A stretch of 6,531 nucleotides of DNA. Origin: an uncultured Haemophilus sp. (GTDB lineage Bacteria > Pseudomonadota > Gammaproteobacteria > Enterobacterales > Pasteurellaceae). The DNA is taken from positions 1 through 6,531 of the forward strand of contig CABSZQ010000076.1 of assembly GCA_902482195.1 (NCBI GenBank), read 5' to 3'. The notes under the pieces were generated by a model. The model did not search any database. It had not been told where the DNA came from and was given only the letters and a program-made list of their open reading frames with translations. Positions 1 to 6,531 of the stretch are shown piece after piece. Within the stretch, counting starts at the first letter, position 1, and every line of letters begins with the position of its first letter. The translations under genes were made by a program, and so were the position numbers.

Positions 1-228
1 CAACCAAGTCGAATTGCGAATTTAATAGGAAAATGGTTGATTAACGGCTGGTGCCGAGAAACCATTTTCAACTTGAAATTGCCAATGAAAAAACGCTATC
101 AAGAAGTGATGTTGTGCTTAGAAAATCTTGCGGTGATGTTGGCAGAAAAAGAACTGGAATTTGATATTCAGGCGAAGCATTTGTATCACGATCGTGAAGA
201 GATTACGGTACATATTGCTTTAAAATAA
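1..228 (+). CDS. rlmM: RlmM, 23S rRNA (cytidine-2498 2'-O)-methyltransferase, C-terminal part
   Basis: The reading frame is open from the first base, so this is the last 75 codons of a gene that begins left of the window. The peptide carries the block [19 protein letters not shown] and, near the end, LYHDREE-TVH, which I recognise from memory as the C-terminus of E. coli RlmM (YgdE). RlmM is an SAM-dependent Rossmann-fold enzyme that 2'-O-methylates C2498 of 23S rRNA before ribosome assembly. The lysine in FNLKLP (residue 26 of the fragment, bases 76-78) aligns with the catalytic Lys306 of the E. coli enzyme. The protein ends VHIALK, about 15 residues shorter than the E. coli tail, which extends past the conserved core. 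A TTG at base 37 is an internal leucine codon, not a start. The gene is convergent with cmoB and ends seven bases before a hairpin terminator. Confidence 0.93.
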   Translation, partial: QPSRIANLIGKWLINGWCRETIFNLKLPMKKRYQEVMLCLENLAVMLAEKELEFDIQAKHLYHDREEITVHIALK

Positions 229-234
229 AAAAGC

Positions 235-277
235 AAAGTGCGGTCAAAAAACATGGAATTTTTTGACCGCACTTTTT
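235..277. terminator. Bidirectional terminator made of an inverted pair of DNA uptake signals
   Basis: The arm AAAGTGCGGTCAAAAAA (235-251) is perfectly complementary to TTTTTTGACCGCACTTT (259-275), giving a 17-bp stem with a 7-base loop (252-258) and T-rich flanks on both strands. The uptake signal core AAGTGCGGT lies at 236-244 and its complement at 266-274. The hairpin sits between the stop codons of convergent rlmM and cmoB, so it probably ends both transcripts. Paired uptake signals used as terminators are well known in Haemophilus. Confidence 0.9.
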
Positions 278-287
278 ATTTAAACCA

Positions 288-1253
288 TTATTTATTCGCT
301 AAAATCACTGCGCGAGTTGGGGCTTGATAGCCTTCGATGGTTTTACTGTGATCGTTTGGATCTAAGAAATCAATCAAACTTTCATTTTCTAACCAATCCG
401 TTTTACGCTGTTCTTCTAATGTTGTGGTGGCAACATCCACACAACGCACATTTGTAAAGCCGACTTTTTCCAACCAATTAATGAGTGCGGCAACAGAAGG
501 AATAAAATACACGTTCTTCATTTTTGCATAGCGATCTGATGGCACTAAGACTGTATTGGCATCACCATCAACCACTAAGGTTTCTAACACCAATTCGCCA
601 CCTTTTACTAATTGGTTTTTTAGCTGTGTGAGATGATCGAGCGGTGATTTACGATGATAAAGCACACCCATTGAGAATACGGTATCAAATGCCGCAAGTG
701 GTTGCATTTCTTCAATACCTAATGGGATTAAGTTAGCTCGACGATCGTTATTTAGTAATTTTCGAACCGCTTCAAATTGGCAAAGGAAAAGCTCGGTAGG
801 ATCAATACCAACGACCATTTTTGCACCTTCACCAACCATTCGCCACATATGGTAGCCGCTACCGCAGCCCACATCTAAAATGGTACGATCTTTTAATGGT
901 GCAAGATGAGGCAAAACACGATCCCATTTGAAATCAGAACGCCATTCGCAATCCACGTGAATATCAAATAAATGATAAGGTCCTTTTCGCCACGGCATCA
1001 ATTGCTTCAAATGATGGATAATGCGTTGTTTTTCGCCCTCTGAAAGTGGGGAAGTGCGGTCAGATTTCACTGCATTTTTTAAATCGATGGTATCTGCCTG
1101 TAAATCAGGGAGAAAGTCCACGATTTTTGACCATTTGGCATAATCACCATGAGTTTGTTTTTCCCATTCTTTTAACTGCAAAGGCAATGTTTCTAGCCAA
1201 GCAGATAAATTTGTGGTGGCAATTTGTTGATAAAAAGGACGAAAATCAATCAT
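288..1253 (-). CDS. cmoB: CmoB, tRNA U34 carboxymethyltransferase
   Basis: At 321 residues this matches the roughly 323-residue E. coli CmoB. CmoB transfers the carboxymethyl group of carboxy-S-adenosyl-methionine (made by CmoA) to 5-hydroxyuridine at tRNA position 34, giving cmo5U, which broadens wobble decoding of valine, proline, alanine, serine and threonine codons. The Rossmann SAM loop is [15 protein letters not shown] (residues 125-139). All the ligand-binding positions I recall from E. coli are present one number lower: K90, W104, K109, G129, D151-T153, I180-E181, M195, Y199 and R314. The family blocks [12 protein letters not shown] and FSMGVLYHR are also intact. The ATG overlaps the putP stop as TAATG, and an AAGGA ribosome site lies inside the putP end, so translation is probably coupled to putP. 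No cmoA is in the window, although E. coli carries cmoA next to cmoB. An uptake signal lies within the gene. Confidence 0.97.
   Translation of the reverse strand: MIDFRPFYQQIATTNLSAWLETLPLQLKEWEKQTHGDYAKWSKIVDFLPDLQADTIDLKNAVKSDRTSPLSEGEKQRIIHHLKQLMPWRKGPYHLFDIHVDCEWRSDFKWDRVLPHLAPLKDRTILDVGCGSGYHMWRMVGEGAKMVVGIDPTELFLCQFEAVRKLLNNDRRANLIPLGIEEMQPLAAFDTVFSMGVLYHRKSPLDHLTQLKNQLVKGGELVLETLVVDGDANTVLVPSDRYAKMKNVYFIPSVAALINWLEKVGFTNVRCVDVATTTLEEQRKTDWLENESLIDFLDPNDHSKTIEGYQAPTRAVILANK
1052..1060 (+). repeat. DNA uptake signal sequence inside cmoB
   Basis: This is a perfect AAGTGCGGT core followed by CA. On the coding strand of cmoB it is read as part of the codons for D65-R66-T67-S68, in the poorly conserved stretch before the methyltransferase domain. 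It is single, not paired with an inverted copy, so it should act only as a marker for natural competence. Confidence 0.9.
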
Positions 1254-1267
1254 TATTTTGCTTCCTT
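1253..1267 (-). promoter_or_regulatory. Ribosome binding site of cmoB inside the end of putP
   Basis: On the minus strand AAGGA (1263-1267) precedes the cmoB ATG by nine bases and lies in the last codons of putP. With the TAATG stop-start overlap it supports both the chosen cmoB start and a shared putP-cmoB messenger with coupled translation. Confidence 0.8.
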
Positions 1268-2767
1268 ATAGGCTCTTTCTGCTTTTTCAAAGGTTTCTTT
1301 AACTTCATTTTCAGGTTCTGCAGAAAGGAGAGAAACTACAATAATTGCCAGGCTAGCAAGCGTAAAACCAGGGATCATTTCATAGACGTTAAACCATTCA
1401 CTGGTTTCAGGAATCACCGATTTCCAAGCAAAGACAACCACTGCACCGACAACCATTCCCGCCATCGCCGCTGATGAAGTCATGCGTTTCCAGAATAAGG
1501 AGAAAAGCACAACAGGACCAAATGCAGAACCAAAGCCAGCCCAGGCAAATTCAACGAGTTTTAATACTTTGCTGTTTTCATCTTGTGCAATCCAAATCGC
1601 AATGCCCGCGATAACTAAAACCATTGCACGACCTAGCCAAACTAATTCTTTTTCAGAGGCTTTTGGACGAATAAACCCTTTATAAAAATCTTCAGTAATA
1701 GAGCTTGAAGAAATTAATAATTGAGCGGAAAGTGTACTCATTACTGCCGCCAAGATCGCAGAGAGTAGAATACCGGCAATCCATGGATTAAAGAGCAATT
1801 TAGCCAGTTCAATAAAGACTTGTTCTGGTTCATTATTTACCACACCAGCCACATTAGGGTTAGCAAAGAAATAAGGAATACCGAAGAAGCCAATACCAAT
1901 CGCACCCGTGAGGCAAATCACCATCCATGTCATACTGATGCGGCGTGCTTTAATAAGAGATTTCACCGAGTAAGCAGCCATAAAACGAGCAAGGATATGC
2001 GGTTGACCAAAATAACCTAAGCCCCAAGCCGCTAAACTTAATAAACCTAATGGTGTAGTAGAACTAAATAAATCAGTAAAGTCTTTACTTGCGGCAATTT
2101 CCGCTTGATGTAGCACTTCCGTAAATTGTGATGTATCACCCAAACTTGAAAAGATAAAGAGAGGCGTTAAAATCAGTGCAAAAATCATCAATGTGGCTTG
2201 AATGGTATCCGTCCAACTTACGGCTAAAAATCCACCGATAAAGGTATAGACGATGGTCGCTAATGCGCCGTACCAAATTGCTGTGGAATAGTCGACTGAG
2301 AATAGGTTTTGGAATAATTTCGCCCCAGCAACCACACCGGAACCACAATAAATAGTGAAGAATACTAGGATGATTGTTGCAGACACAATTTTTAAGAGAT
2401 TATGTGATGTGCCAAAGCGATGGTGGAAATATTCCGGTAGTGTGAGAGCATTGTTGTTAAATTCGGTATAGATCCGTAAACGACCAGCTACGAGTAACCA
2501 GTTAAAATAAGCCCCGAGGATTAAACCAATGGCGATCCAACCTTCAACCAGGCCAGACACGTACACCGCACCCGGCAAGCCCATTAATAACCAGCCGGAC
2601 ATATCAGATGCGCCAGCAGACATGGCTGTCACAAAACTTCCGAGTTTACGGCCGCCTAAAATATAATCGGATAAGTTGTTTGTATAATAATAGGCAAGGA
2701 CACCGATTAAAATCATGCCGAAAATATAAATACTAAAAGTAATAAGTGTTGGGTCTAAACCAAACAT
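1253..2767 (-). CDS. putP: PutP, sodium/proline symporter
   Basis: This inner-membrane carrier of the solute:sodium symporter family imports proline with Na+. The ATG at 2767 gives 504 residues. Its first residues align without gaps with the E. coli protein (both reach the [10 protein letters not shown] block at the same distance), so I prefer it to an in-frame TTG four codons upstream. A GGGG run six bases before the ATG is the only visible ribosome site. Residues known in E. coli as functional are present: R40, the Na+ site block A53-S54-D55-M56-S57, and S344-T345 matching E. coli S340-T341. The blocks [36 protein letters not shown] and [21 protein letters not shown] are family signatures, and about 13 membrane segments are expected. 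The putA gene, the classical partner in enterobacteria, is absent here. The stop codon overlaps the cmoB start. Confidence 0.97.
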   Translation of the reverse strand: MFGLDPTLITFSIYIFGMILIGVLAYYYTNNLSDYILGGRKLGSFVTAMSAGASDMSGWLLMGLPGAVYVSGLVEGWIAIGLILGAYFNWLLVAGRLRIYTEFNNNALTLPEYFHHRFGTSHNLLKIVSATIILVFFTIYCGSGVVAGAKLFQNLFSVDYSTAIWYGALATIVYTFIGGFLAVSWTDTIQATLMIFALILTPLFIFSSLGDTSQFTEVLHQAEIAASKDFTDLFSSTTPLGLLSLAAWGLGYFGQPHILARFMAAYSVKSLIKARRISMTWMVICLTGAIGIGFFGIPYFFANPNVAGVVNNEPEQVFIELAKLLFNPWIAGILLSAILAAVMSTLSAQLLISSSSITEDFYKGFIRPKASEKELVWLGRAMVLVIAGIAIWIAQDENSKVLKLVEFAWAGFGSAFGPVVLFSLFWKRMTSSAAMAGMVVGAVVVFAWKSVIPETSEWFNVYEMIPGFTLASLAIIVVSLLSAEPENEVKETFEKAERAYKEAK

Positions 2768-2791
2768 TAAATACCCCAAAAAAAGTCATGA

Positions 2792-2813
2792 AAATTTGAG
2801 AAAGGTCATATTT
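2792..2813. promoter_or_regulatory. Candidate CRP-family operator
   Basis: The half-sites AAATTTGA (2792-2799) and TCATATTT (2806-2813) are separated by six bases. Compared with the CRP consensus TGTGA-N6-TCACA the core reads TTTGA-N6-TCATA, 8 of 10 matches, and both A/T flanks AAA and TTT also fit. An FNR reading (TTGAT-N4-ATCAA) matches 7 of 10. The centre is about 35 bases upstream of the putP ATG, too close for ordinary activation of putP, and 41.5 bases upstream of a possible rng start implied by the -10 TATTCT. Its direction of action is therefore unclear. Confidence 0.4.
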
Positions 2814-2871
2814 TACCTTATTTGGGTCTATTATTCTATTTTCCTTTTCGATAGACTTATACCATTAAAAC

Positions 2872-2884
2872 TAAGGTCGAAAAA
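2872..2884 (+). promoter_or_regulatory. Ribosome binding site of rng
   Basis: TAAGG (2872-2876) lies eight bases before the ATG at 2885. It selects this start, which adds a single residue at the N-terminus compared with E. coli RNase G. Confidence 0.75.
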
Positions 2885-4360
2885 ATGAATTCTGTTGAAT
2901 TATTAATGAATGTTACGCCCAATGAAACCCGCGTTGCGCTGGTGGAAACGGGCGTTTTAAAAGAAGTTCATATTGAACGTCAAGCCAAACGTGGCATCGT
3001 GGGGAATATTTATAAAGGACGAGTAACCCGTGTTTTACCGGGGATGCAGTCCGCGTTTGTGGATATCGGTTTAGAAAAAGCCGCATTTTTACATGCTTCC
3101 GATATTGTTTCACATACCGAGTGTGTGGATGTGAACGAACAAAAGCAATTTCGAGCAAAAAGCATTTCTGAACTCGTACGCGAAGGGCAGGATATCGTAG
3201 TACAAGTGGTAAAAGATCCTTTGGGCACCAAAGGCGCAAGATTAACTACCGATATTACGTTGCCTTCTCGTTATCTCGTCTTTATGCCGGAAAATAGCCA
3301 TGTTGGTGTCTCACAACGTATTGAAAGTGAAGAAGAGCGCGCAAGATTAAAAGCGCTTGTTGAGCCTTTTTGTGATGAGTTAGGCGGCTTTATTATTAGA
3401 ACGGCCACCGAAGGGGCAACGGAAGAAGAATTGCGCCAAGATGCGGAATTCTTAAAACGTTTATGGCGTAAAGTACTTGAGCGTAAAGGCAAATATCCAA
3501 CCCGTTCTAAAATTTATGGCGAACCCGCATTGCCGCAACGTATTTTGCGTGATTTTATCGGTGCTAATTTAGAGAAAATTCATATCGATTCCAAACTTTG
3601 TTTTAACGAAGTAAAAGAGTTTACCGATGAATTTATGCCGGAATTAAGTGAAAAATTGATGCTTTATACAGGCAGTCAGCCGATTTTTGATATTTATGGT
3701 GTAGAACGTGGTATTCAAAATGCACTTGAAAAACGCGTGAATTTAAAATCAGGCGGCTATCTCATTATTGAGCAAACCGAAGCTATGACAACTATTGATA
3801 TCAATACCGGTGCATTCGTCGGACATCGAAATTTAGATGAAACGATTTTTAACACTAATATTGAAGCCACTAAAGCCATTGCACAGCAGCTACAACTGCG
3901 TAATTTAGGCGGTATTATCATTATTGATTTTATTGATATGCAAACCGATGAACATCGCAATCGCGTGATTGAATCCTTGGAAGAAGCGCTATCAAAAGAT
4001 CGCGTAAAAACGAATGTGAATGGTTTTACTCAACTTGGCTTAGTGGAAATGACGCGTAAACGTACTCGCGAAAGTTTAGAACATGTTTTATGTGATGAAT
4101 GCCCAACTTGCCAAGGTCGTGGACGCGTGAAAACCGTCGAAACGGTATGTTATGAAATTATGCGTGAGATTATTCGCGTTAACCACTTATTCTCGAGTGA
4201 ACAATTTGTGGTTTATGCTTCTCCAGCTGTAGCGGATTACTTAATCAAAGAAGAATCGCACGGTTTATTGCCAGAGATCGAAATGTTCATCAGCAAACAG
4301 GTTCAAGTCAAAACAGAGCAGTATTACAACCAAGAACAGTTTGATGTGGTGGTGATGTAG
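2885..4360 (+). CDS. rng: Ribonuclease G
   Basis: This 491-residue protein matches E. coli RNase G (489 residues) along its whole length. It is a cytoplasmic 5'-end-dependent endoribonuclease of the RNase E/G family that matures the 5' end of 16S rRNA and degrades some mRNAs. The S1 RNA-binding domain spans about residues 38-128 (RGIVGNIYKGRV, AAFLHASDI). The DNase I-like catalytic part holds the Mg2+ ligands D305 (in TTIDINTGAFVG) and D348 (in IIIIDFIDM), equal to RNase E D303 and D346. The zinc-link cysteines are C406 and C409 in CPTC, matching RNase E C404 and C407. The protein ends YNQEQFDVVVM, close to the E. coli C-terminus, so it lacks the long degradosome scaffold that marks RNase E. 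No terminator separates it from the glycosyltransferase gene 23 bases downstream. Confidence 0.97.
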   Translation: MNSVELLMNVTPNETRVALVETGVLKEVHIERQAKRGIVGNIYKGRVTRVLPGMQSAFVDIGLEKAAFLHASDIVSHTECVDVNEQKQFRAKSISELVREGQDIVVQVVKDPLGTKGARLTTDITLPSRYLVFMPENSHVGVSQRIESEEERARLKALVEPFCDELGGFIIRTATEGATEEELRQDAEFLKRLWRKVLERKGKYPTRSKIYGEPALPQRILRDFIGANLEKIHIDSKLCFNEVKEFTDEFMPELSEKLMLYTGSQPIFDIYGVERGIQNALEKRVNLKSGGYLIIEQTEAMTTIDINTGAFVGHRNLDETIFNTNIEATKAIAQQLQLRNLGGIIIIDFIDMQTDEHRNRVIESLEEALSKDRVKTNVNGFTQLGLVEMTRKRTRESLEHVLCDECPTCQGRGRVKTVETVCYEIMREIIRVNHLFSSEQFVVYASPAVADYLIKEESHGLLPEIEMFISKQVQVKTEQYYNQEQFDVVVM

Positions 4361-4383
4361 AGTGATTATATGGTTTTAGAATT

Positions 4384-5208
4384 ATGACTCAACCAAGTGT
4401 AGCTATAATAACTTCAACTATTGGACGAGCTGAGCTAGAACAAACGATACTAAGCGTTCAAAATCAGTCGTATTCCTGTAAACATTATGTTTTTGTCGAT
4501 GGTGAGATATTTTGGCATAAAGCGAAAGCAATTTTAGATAAATATCCTAATGTTATCCCAATTTACTTACCAATGAATACTGGTAAGAATTTAATGCTTA
4601 ATAGTTCGATCAATGCTATTGCACCATTTTTAGTATCTGAAGATATAATTTGCTATTTGGATGATGACAATCGAATTACTAAAAATCATGTCGAGACAAT
4701 TGTCGATGAATTAAACACTGGTGTAGATTTTGTATATTCATTAAGATCTTTCTATTTGTCAGATGGAACATTTATTTGTCGAGATGATTTTCAATCATTA
4801 GGAAATTGGAGACCAAGAGGGAGTATTCAATTATCTATTCAATTTGGTGAGCATCAAAAAACATTAGAATATGATCTTGATATATTAGGACATCATATTG
4901 ATACCAATTGTTACGCATTACCTAAAAATATAGCTTTAATGGTTGCTCAAAGTTGGTATTCAGGATTAGAGAATGATCGTGTTGTATACAAAAAGCTGAA
5001 TGATTTAGGATTAAAAGGACAAACTACGGGAAAATATACTGTACATTACGTAGTTGATTTTGATAAGTTCATTAATGTAAGAGGCTTATTTCCAGAATTA
5101 TTGTTATCTGACCAATATAATAATGAGCTTTCTTCAGAAATATTGAAGATATTGTGTCAAAAGAATATTGAGATGTATGGTAATGAACGGCCTTGGGCTA
5201 AAGAGTAA
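4384..5208 (+). CDS. Family 2 (GT-A fold) glycosyltransferase of unknown specificity
   Basis: This 274-residue soluble protein has no signal peptide or membrane segment. The N-terminus (VAIITSTIGRAELEQTILSVQNQSY) is the typical nucleotide-sugar binding start of family 2 glycosyltransferases. LDDDNR (D93-D94-D95) is the metal-binding DXD-type motif. Later, LGHHIDTNCYALPK (about 168-181) and LENDRVVYKKL (195-205) fall where such enzymes place acceptor-site and catalytic acidic residues, with E196 or D198 a possible base. In Haemophilus such enzymes usually extend lipooligosaccharide or other surface glycans, but donor and acceptor cannot be read here. Hand-counted GC is about 31 percent against about 42-45 percent in sampled parts of rng, and no uptake signal core lies in the gene body, which suggests acquisition by transfer. 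The ATG is the first usable start after an in-frame TGA at 4363, and no good Shine-Dalgarno precedes it, so expression probably depends on rng read-through. Confidence 0.85.
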   Translation: MTQPSVAIITSTIGRAELEQTILSVQNQSYSCKHYVFVDGEIFWHKAKAILDKYPNVIPIYLPMNTGKNLMLNSSINAIAPFLVSEDIICYLDDDNRITKNHVETIVDELNTGVDFVYSLRSFYLSDGTFICRDDFQSLGNWRPRGSIQLSIQFGEHQKTLEYDLDILGHHIDTNCYALPKNIALMVAQSWYSGLENDRVVYKKLNDLGLKGQTTGKYTVHYVVDFDKFINVRGLFPELLLSDQYNNELSSEILKILCQKNIEMYGNERPWAKE

Positions 5209-5239
5209 AAAAGTGCGGTCAAATTTGACCGCACTTTTT
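5208..5239. terminator. Bidirectional terminator, perfect palindrome of two DNA uptake signals
   Basis: Bases 5208-5223 and 5224-5239 are exact reverse complements, a 16-bp arm pair with no spacer (the folded form would leave a small AATT loop). The uptake cores are AAGTGCGGT at 5211-5219 and its complement at 5228-5236, with A and T runs outside. It begins on the last base of the glycosyltransferase stop codon and ends seven bases from the hmrM stop, so it serves both convergent genes. Confidence 0.9.
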
Positions 5240-5246
5240 ACTTTAA

Positions 5247-6531
5247 CTATTTCAATCTTTCTAACTGTTGAATAATGGCTTCATCAGATTGTGATTGGAT
5301 TTTTCGCATACGTATAAAGAGTAAAGCAGCGGCAATAGTTAAGGCAATAATAAATGCAACCCAGAAGCCTTTTGCCCCGATGCTTGGAACAATCCAATCC
5401 GTTCGTGAAAGAATATACCCAACCGGAATACCCACGCCCCAATAGGCAAGTAAAGTGATATAAAGGATAATTTTAGTATCTTTATAGCCACGTAAAATAC
5501 CGCTCACGACGACTTGTACTGAATCTGAAAATTGATAAATCGCTGCCATCGCTAATAAGCTGCCTGAAAGGGCAATAACAGTAGCATTATCGCCTACAAT
5601 TAATGCAGCGATTTCTGCACTAAATACCCAAATCACCAACGCCAATACACTTGCCACAATCAAGCCAAGAATAATAGCCGCGTGAGCCATGATTTTGGCT
5701 TTTTGCGGGGCGTGATTACCCAGTTCTTGCGCCACTAAAATGGTGGCAGCCATCGCAATAGACATGGGGAACATAAAGGCTACAGCACTGGTATTTAAGG
5801 CAATTTGGTGGCTGGCGACCACATCCGCACCTAATGGGGAAAGTAATAAACTACTTAAGGCAAATAGTGAGACTTCACTACATAGTGCAATCGCGATCGG
5901 CAAGCCAAGTGCGGTCAATTTTTTCAGTGTTTTGATATCTGGCTTTTCAATAATCTTTTCAAAGACTTTCAAACTACGTTCATTATAGTTTTTGGCAGAA
6001 TAGGTAATCATCAAGATTGCCATTGCCCAGTTGACAATAGCCGTTGCTACACCACAACCGACACCGCCTAATGCAGGCGCACCAAATTTGCCGTAAATAA
6101 ACATATAATTCAGCGGAATGTTTAGCATTAACCCCATGAAGGTAATCACCATGGCAGGTTTTGTTTTAGCAATACCATCATTCAAACAGCGGAAATTAAT
6201 CAGCAATAAATAGGCAGGCAAGCCCCACACCATCGCACGCAAATAATTCATCGTCACATCTGCCATGTGGGCATCCATATTCATAAACTGTAATATGAAA
6301 TCATTATGATAGATGATGAGTGCAAGGGGAATCATCACTAAAAATGAAATCCAAAGGCCTTGTCTCACTTGGTGAGCAATGCGATGGCGCTGCCCAGAAC
6401 CGTTTAAATAGGAAATTGTTGGTGGCAAGGCGAGTAATAATCCCTGCCCGAAAAGTACCAAAGGTAGCCAAATAGAGGCACCAATACCGACACCGCCTAC
6501 ATCAGCTGAGCTCACACGCCCAGCCATAATC
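5247..6531 (-). CDS. hmrM: HmrM/NorM, MATE family Na+-coupled multidrug efflux pump, N-terminus outside the window
   Basis: The 426 residues from MAGRVS to the stop match NorM-type MATE transporters, inner-membrane antiporters that export cationic drugs, dyes and fluoroquinolones in exchange for Na+ or H+. Family blocks seen include [55 protein letters not shown] and [19 protein letters not shown]218 (in [14 protein letters not shown]) and D335 (in YQFSDSVQ) correspond to the coupling acids E255 and D371 of Vibrio cholerae NorM. The coding frame continues to the window edge: the codon before the ATG at 6527 encodes isoleucine, fitting the family's VDT-hydrophobic-MAGR sequence. That ATG is therefore internal, and about 38 residues including TM1 and its conserved aspartate are missing. 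That would give about 464 residues, the length I recall for Haemophilus HmrM. An uptake signal lies within the gene. Confidence 0.94.
   Translation of the reverse strand, partial: IMAGRVSSADVGGVGIGASIWLPLVLFGQGLLLALPPTISYLNGSGQRHRIAHQVRQGLWISFLVMIPLALIIYHNDFILQFMNMDAHMADVTMNYLRAMVWGLPAYLLLINFRCLNDGIAKTKPAMVITFMGLMLNIPLNYMFIYGKFGAPALGGVGCGVATAIVNWAMAILMITYSAKNYNERSLKVFEKIIEKPDIKTLKKLTALGLPIAIALCSEVSLFALSSLLLSPLGADVVASHQIALNTSAVAFMFPMSIAMAATILVAQELGNHAPQKAKIMAHAAIILGLIVASVLALVIWVFSAEIAALIVGDNATVIALSGSLLAMAAIYQFSDSVQVVVSGILRGYKDTKIILYITLLAYWGVGIPVGYILSRTDWIVPSIGAKGFWVAFIIALTIAAALLFIRMRKIQSQSDEAIIQQLERLK
5907..5915 (+). repeat. DNA uptake signal sequence inside hmrM
   Basis: This is a perfect AAGTGCGGT core followed by CAATTTTTT, which also fits the A/T-rich extension of the Haemophilus-type signal. 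On the hmrM coding strand it is read through as L-T-A-L in the sequence [11 protein letters not shown]. It is unpaired, so it is a competence uptake marker and not a terminator. Confidence 0.92.

Larger units (their letters stand above)
2768..2884. promoter_or_regulatory. Divergent intergenic region between putP and rng
   Basis: These 117 AT-rich bases must carry the promoters of both the putP-cmoB unit and the rng unit. No strong sigma-70 pair is visible. For rng the best -10 guesses are TATTCT (2832-2837) and TTATAC (2857-2862), the latter with a poor -35 TTCTAT (2834-2839, 17-base spacer). For putP, TAAAAT on the minus strand (2810-2815) is a possible -10 without a good -35. The region also holds a CRP-like palindrome (2792-2813) and the inverted repeat GTCTAT/ATAGAC (2826-2831 and 2851-2856). 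The promoter assignments are inferences. Confidence 0.5.

Noticed and set aside
37..39. TTG as the start of a 63-residue small protein
   Set aside because: The same frame is open to the window edge and the upstream residues also match RlmM, so this is an internal codon of a truncated gene.
1046..1685. Open frames on the plus strand across cmoB and putP
   Set aside because: They lie opposite strongly conserved genes, overlap the putP-cmoB junction, and encode low-complexity sequence without recognisable domains.
2768..2779. TTG codon at 2779 as an upstream start of putP
   Set aside because: It would add four residues before an ATG that aligns gaplessly with the E. coli PutP start and gives the 504-residue length expected for Haemophilus. 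The GGGG run that could act as ribosome site would fall inside this extension.
2785..2810. Direct repeat GTCAT at 2785-2789 and 2806-2810, 21 bases apart
   Set aside because: Five-base matches are expected by chance in an AT-rich region of this size, and the second copy is explained by the CRP-like palindrome.
2913..3960. Several open frames on the minus strand across rng
   Set aside because: The plus frame is a full-length RNase G with all catalytic residues. The antisense products are cysteine- and serine-rich shadows without ribosome sites.
4341..4369. Promoter for the glycosyltransferase: TTGATG, 17 bases, GATTAT
   Set aside because: It is 4 of 6 at each box, but the start would fall only about eight bases before the ATG, leaving no room for a ribosome site, and the bases lie in the rng end. 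Read-through from rng is simpler.
6525..6527. ATG at 6527 as the start of hmrM
   Set aside because: MAGR is an internal block after TM1 in MATE proteins, and the frame stays open to the edge with a matching hydrophobic residue before it.
1..6531. Phase-variation repeat tracts, tRNA genes, insertion sequences, CRISPR arrays, toxin-antitoxin or phage genes
   Set aside because: I looked for these because such elements are common near Haemophilus glycosyltransferases, but saw no tandem tetranucleotide tract, no terminal inverted repeats with a transposase, no repeat-spacer array and no cloverleaf-like stretch in the short intergenic regions.

Overview
This window is an ordinary chromosomal segment of a Pasteurellaceae bacterium, most likely Haemophilus or a close relative. 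The clearest sign is the DNA uptake signal core AAGTGCGGT, often followed by CA and an A/T run. It occurs six times in 6.5 kb: twice as inverted pairs forming intergenic hairpins, and once each inside cmoB and hmrM. Gene content and protein lengths fit Haemophilus, and hand-counted GC in the core genes is roughly 42-45 percent.

Layout from left to right: the 3' end of rlmM (23S rRNA 2'-O-methyltransferase, + strand); a perfect uptake-signal hairpin between convergent genes; cmoB (tRNA wobble-uridine carboxymethyltransferase, - strand), which shares one base with the end of putP (sodium/proline symporter, - strand) in a TAATG junction; a divergent intergenic region of about 117 bp with a CRP-like palindrome; rng (ribonuclease G, + strand); a family 2 glycosyltransferase gene 23 bp downstream of rng with much lower GC (about 31 percent); a second perfect uptake-signal palindrome; and hmrM/norM (MATE multidrug efflux, - strand), running off the right edge without its first TM segment.

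Transcription units inferred: putP-cmoB leftward, rng-glycosyltransferase rightward, rlmM ending rightward and hmrM ending leftward. The two convergent boundaries are each closed by one hairpin that can act on both strands. Three of the six genes act on RNA (rlmM on 23S rRNA, cmoB on tRNA, rng on rRNA and mRNA), but they lie in different transcription units and do not form an evident system.

No mobile element, CRISPR array, tRNA/rRNA gene or phase-variable simple repeat was seen, and no clearly new biological system. The most unusual items are the AT-rich glycosyltransferase appended to rng, the putP-cmoB translational overlap, and the palindrome between putP and rng.
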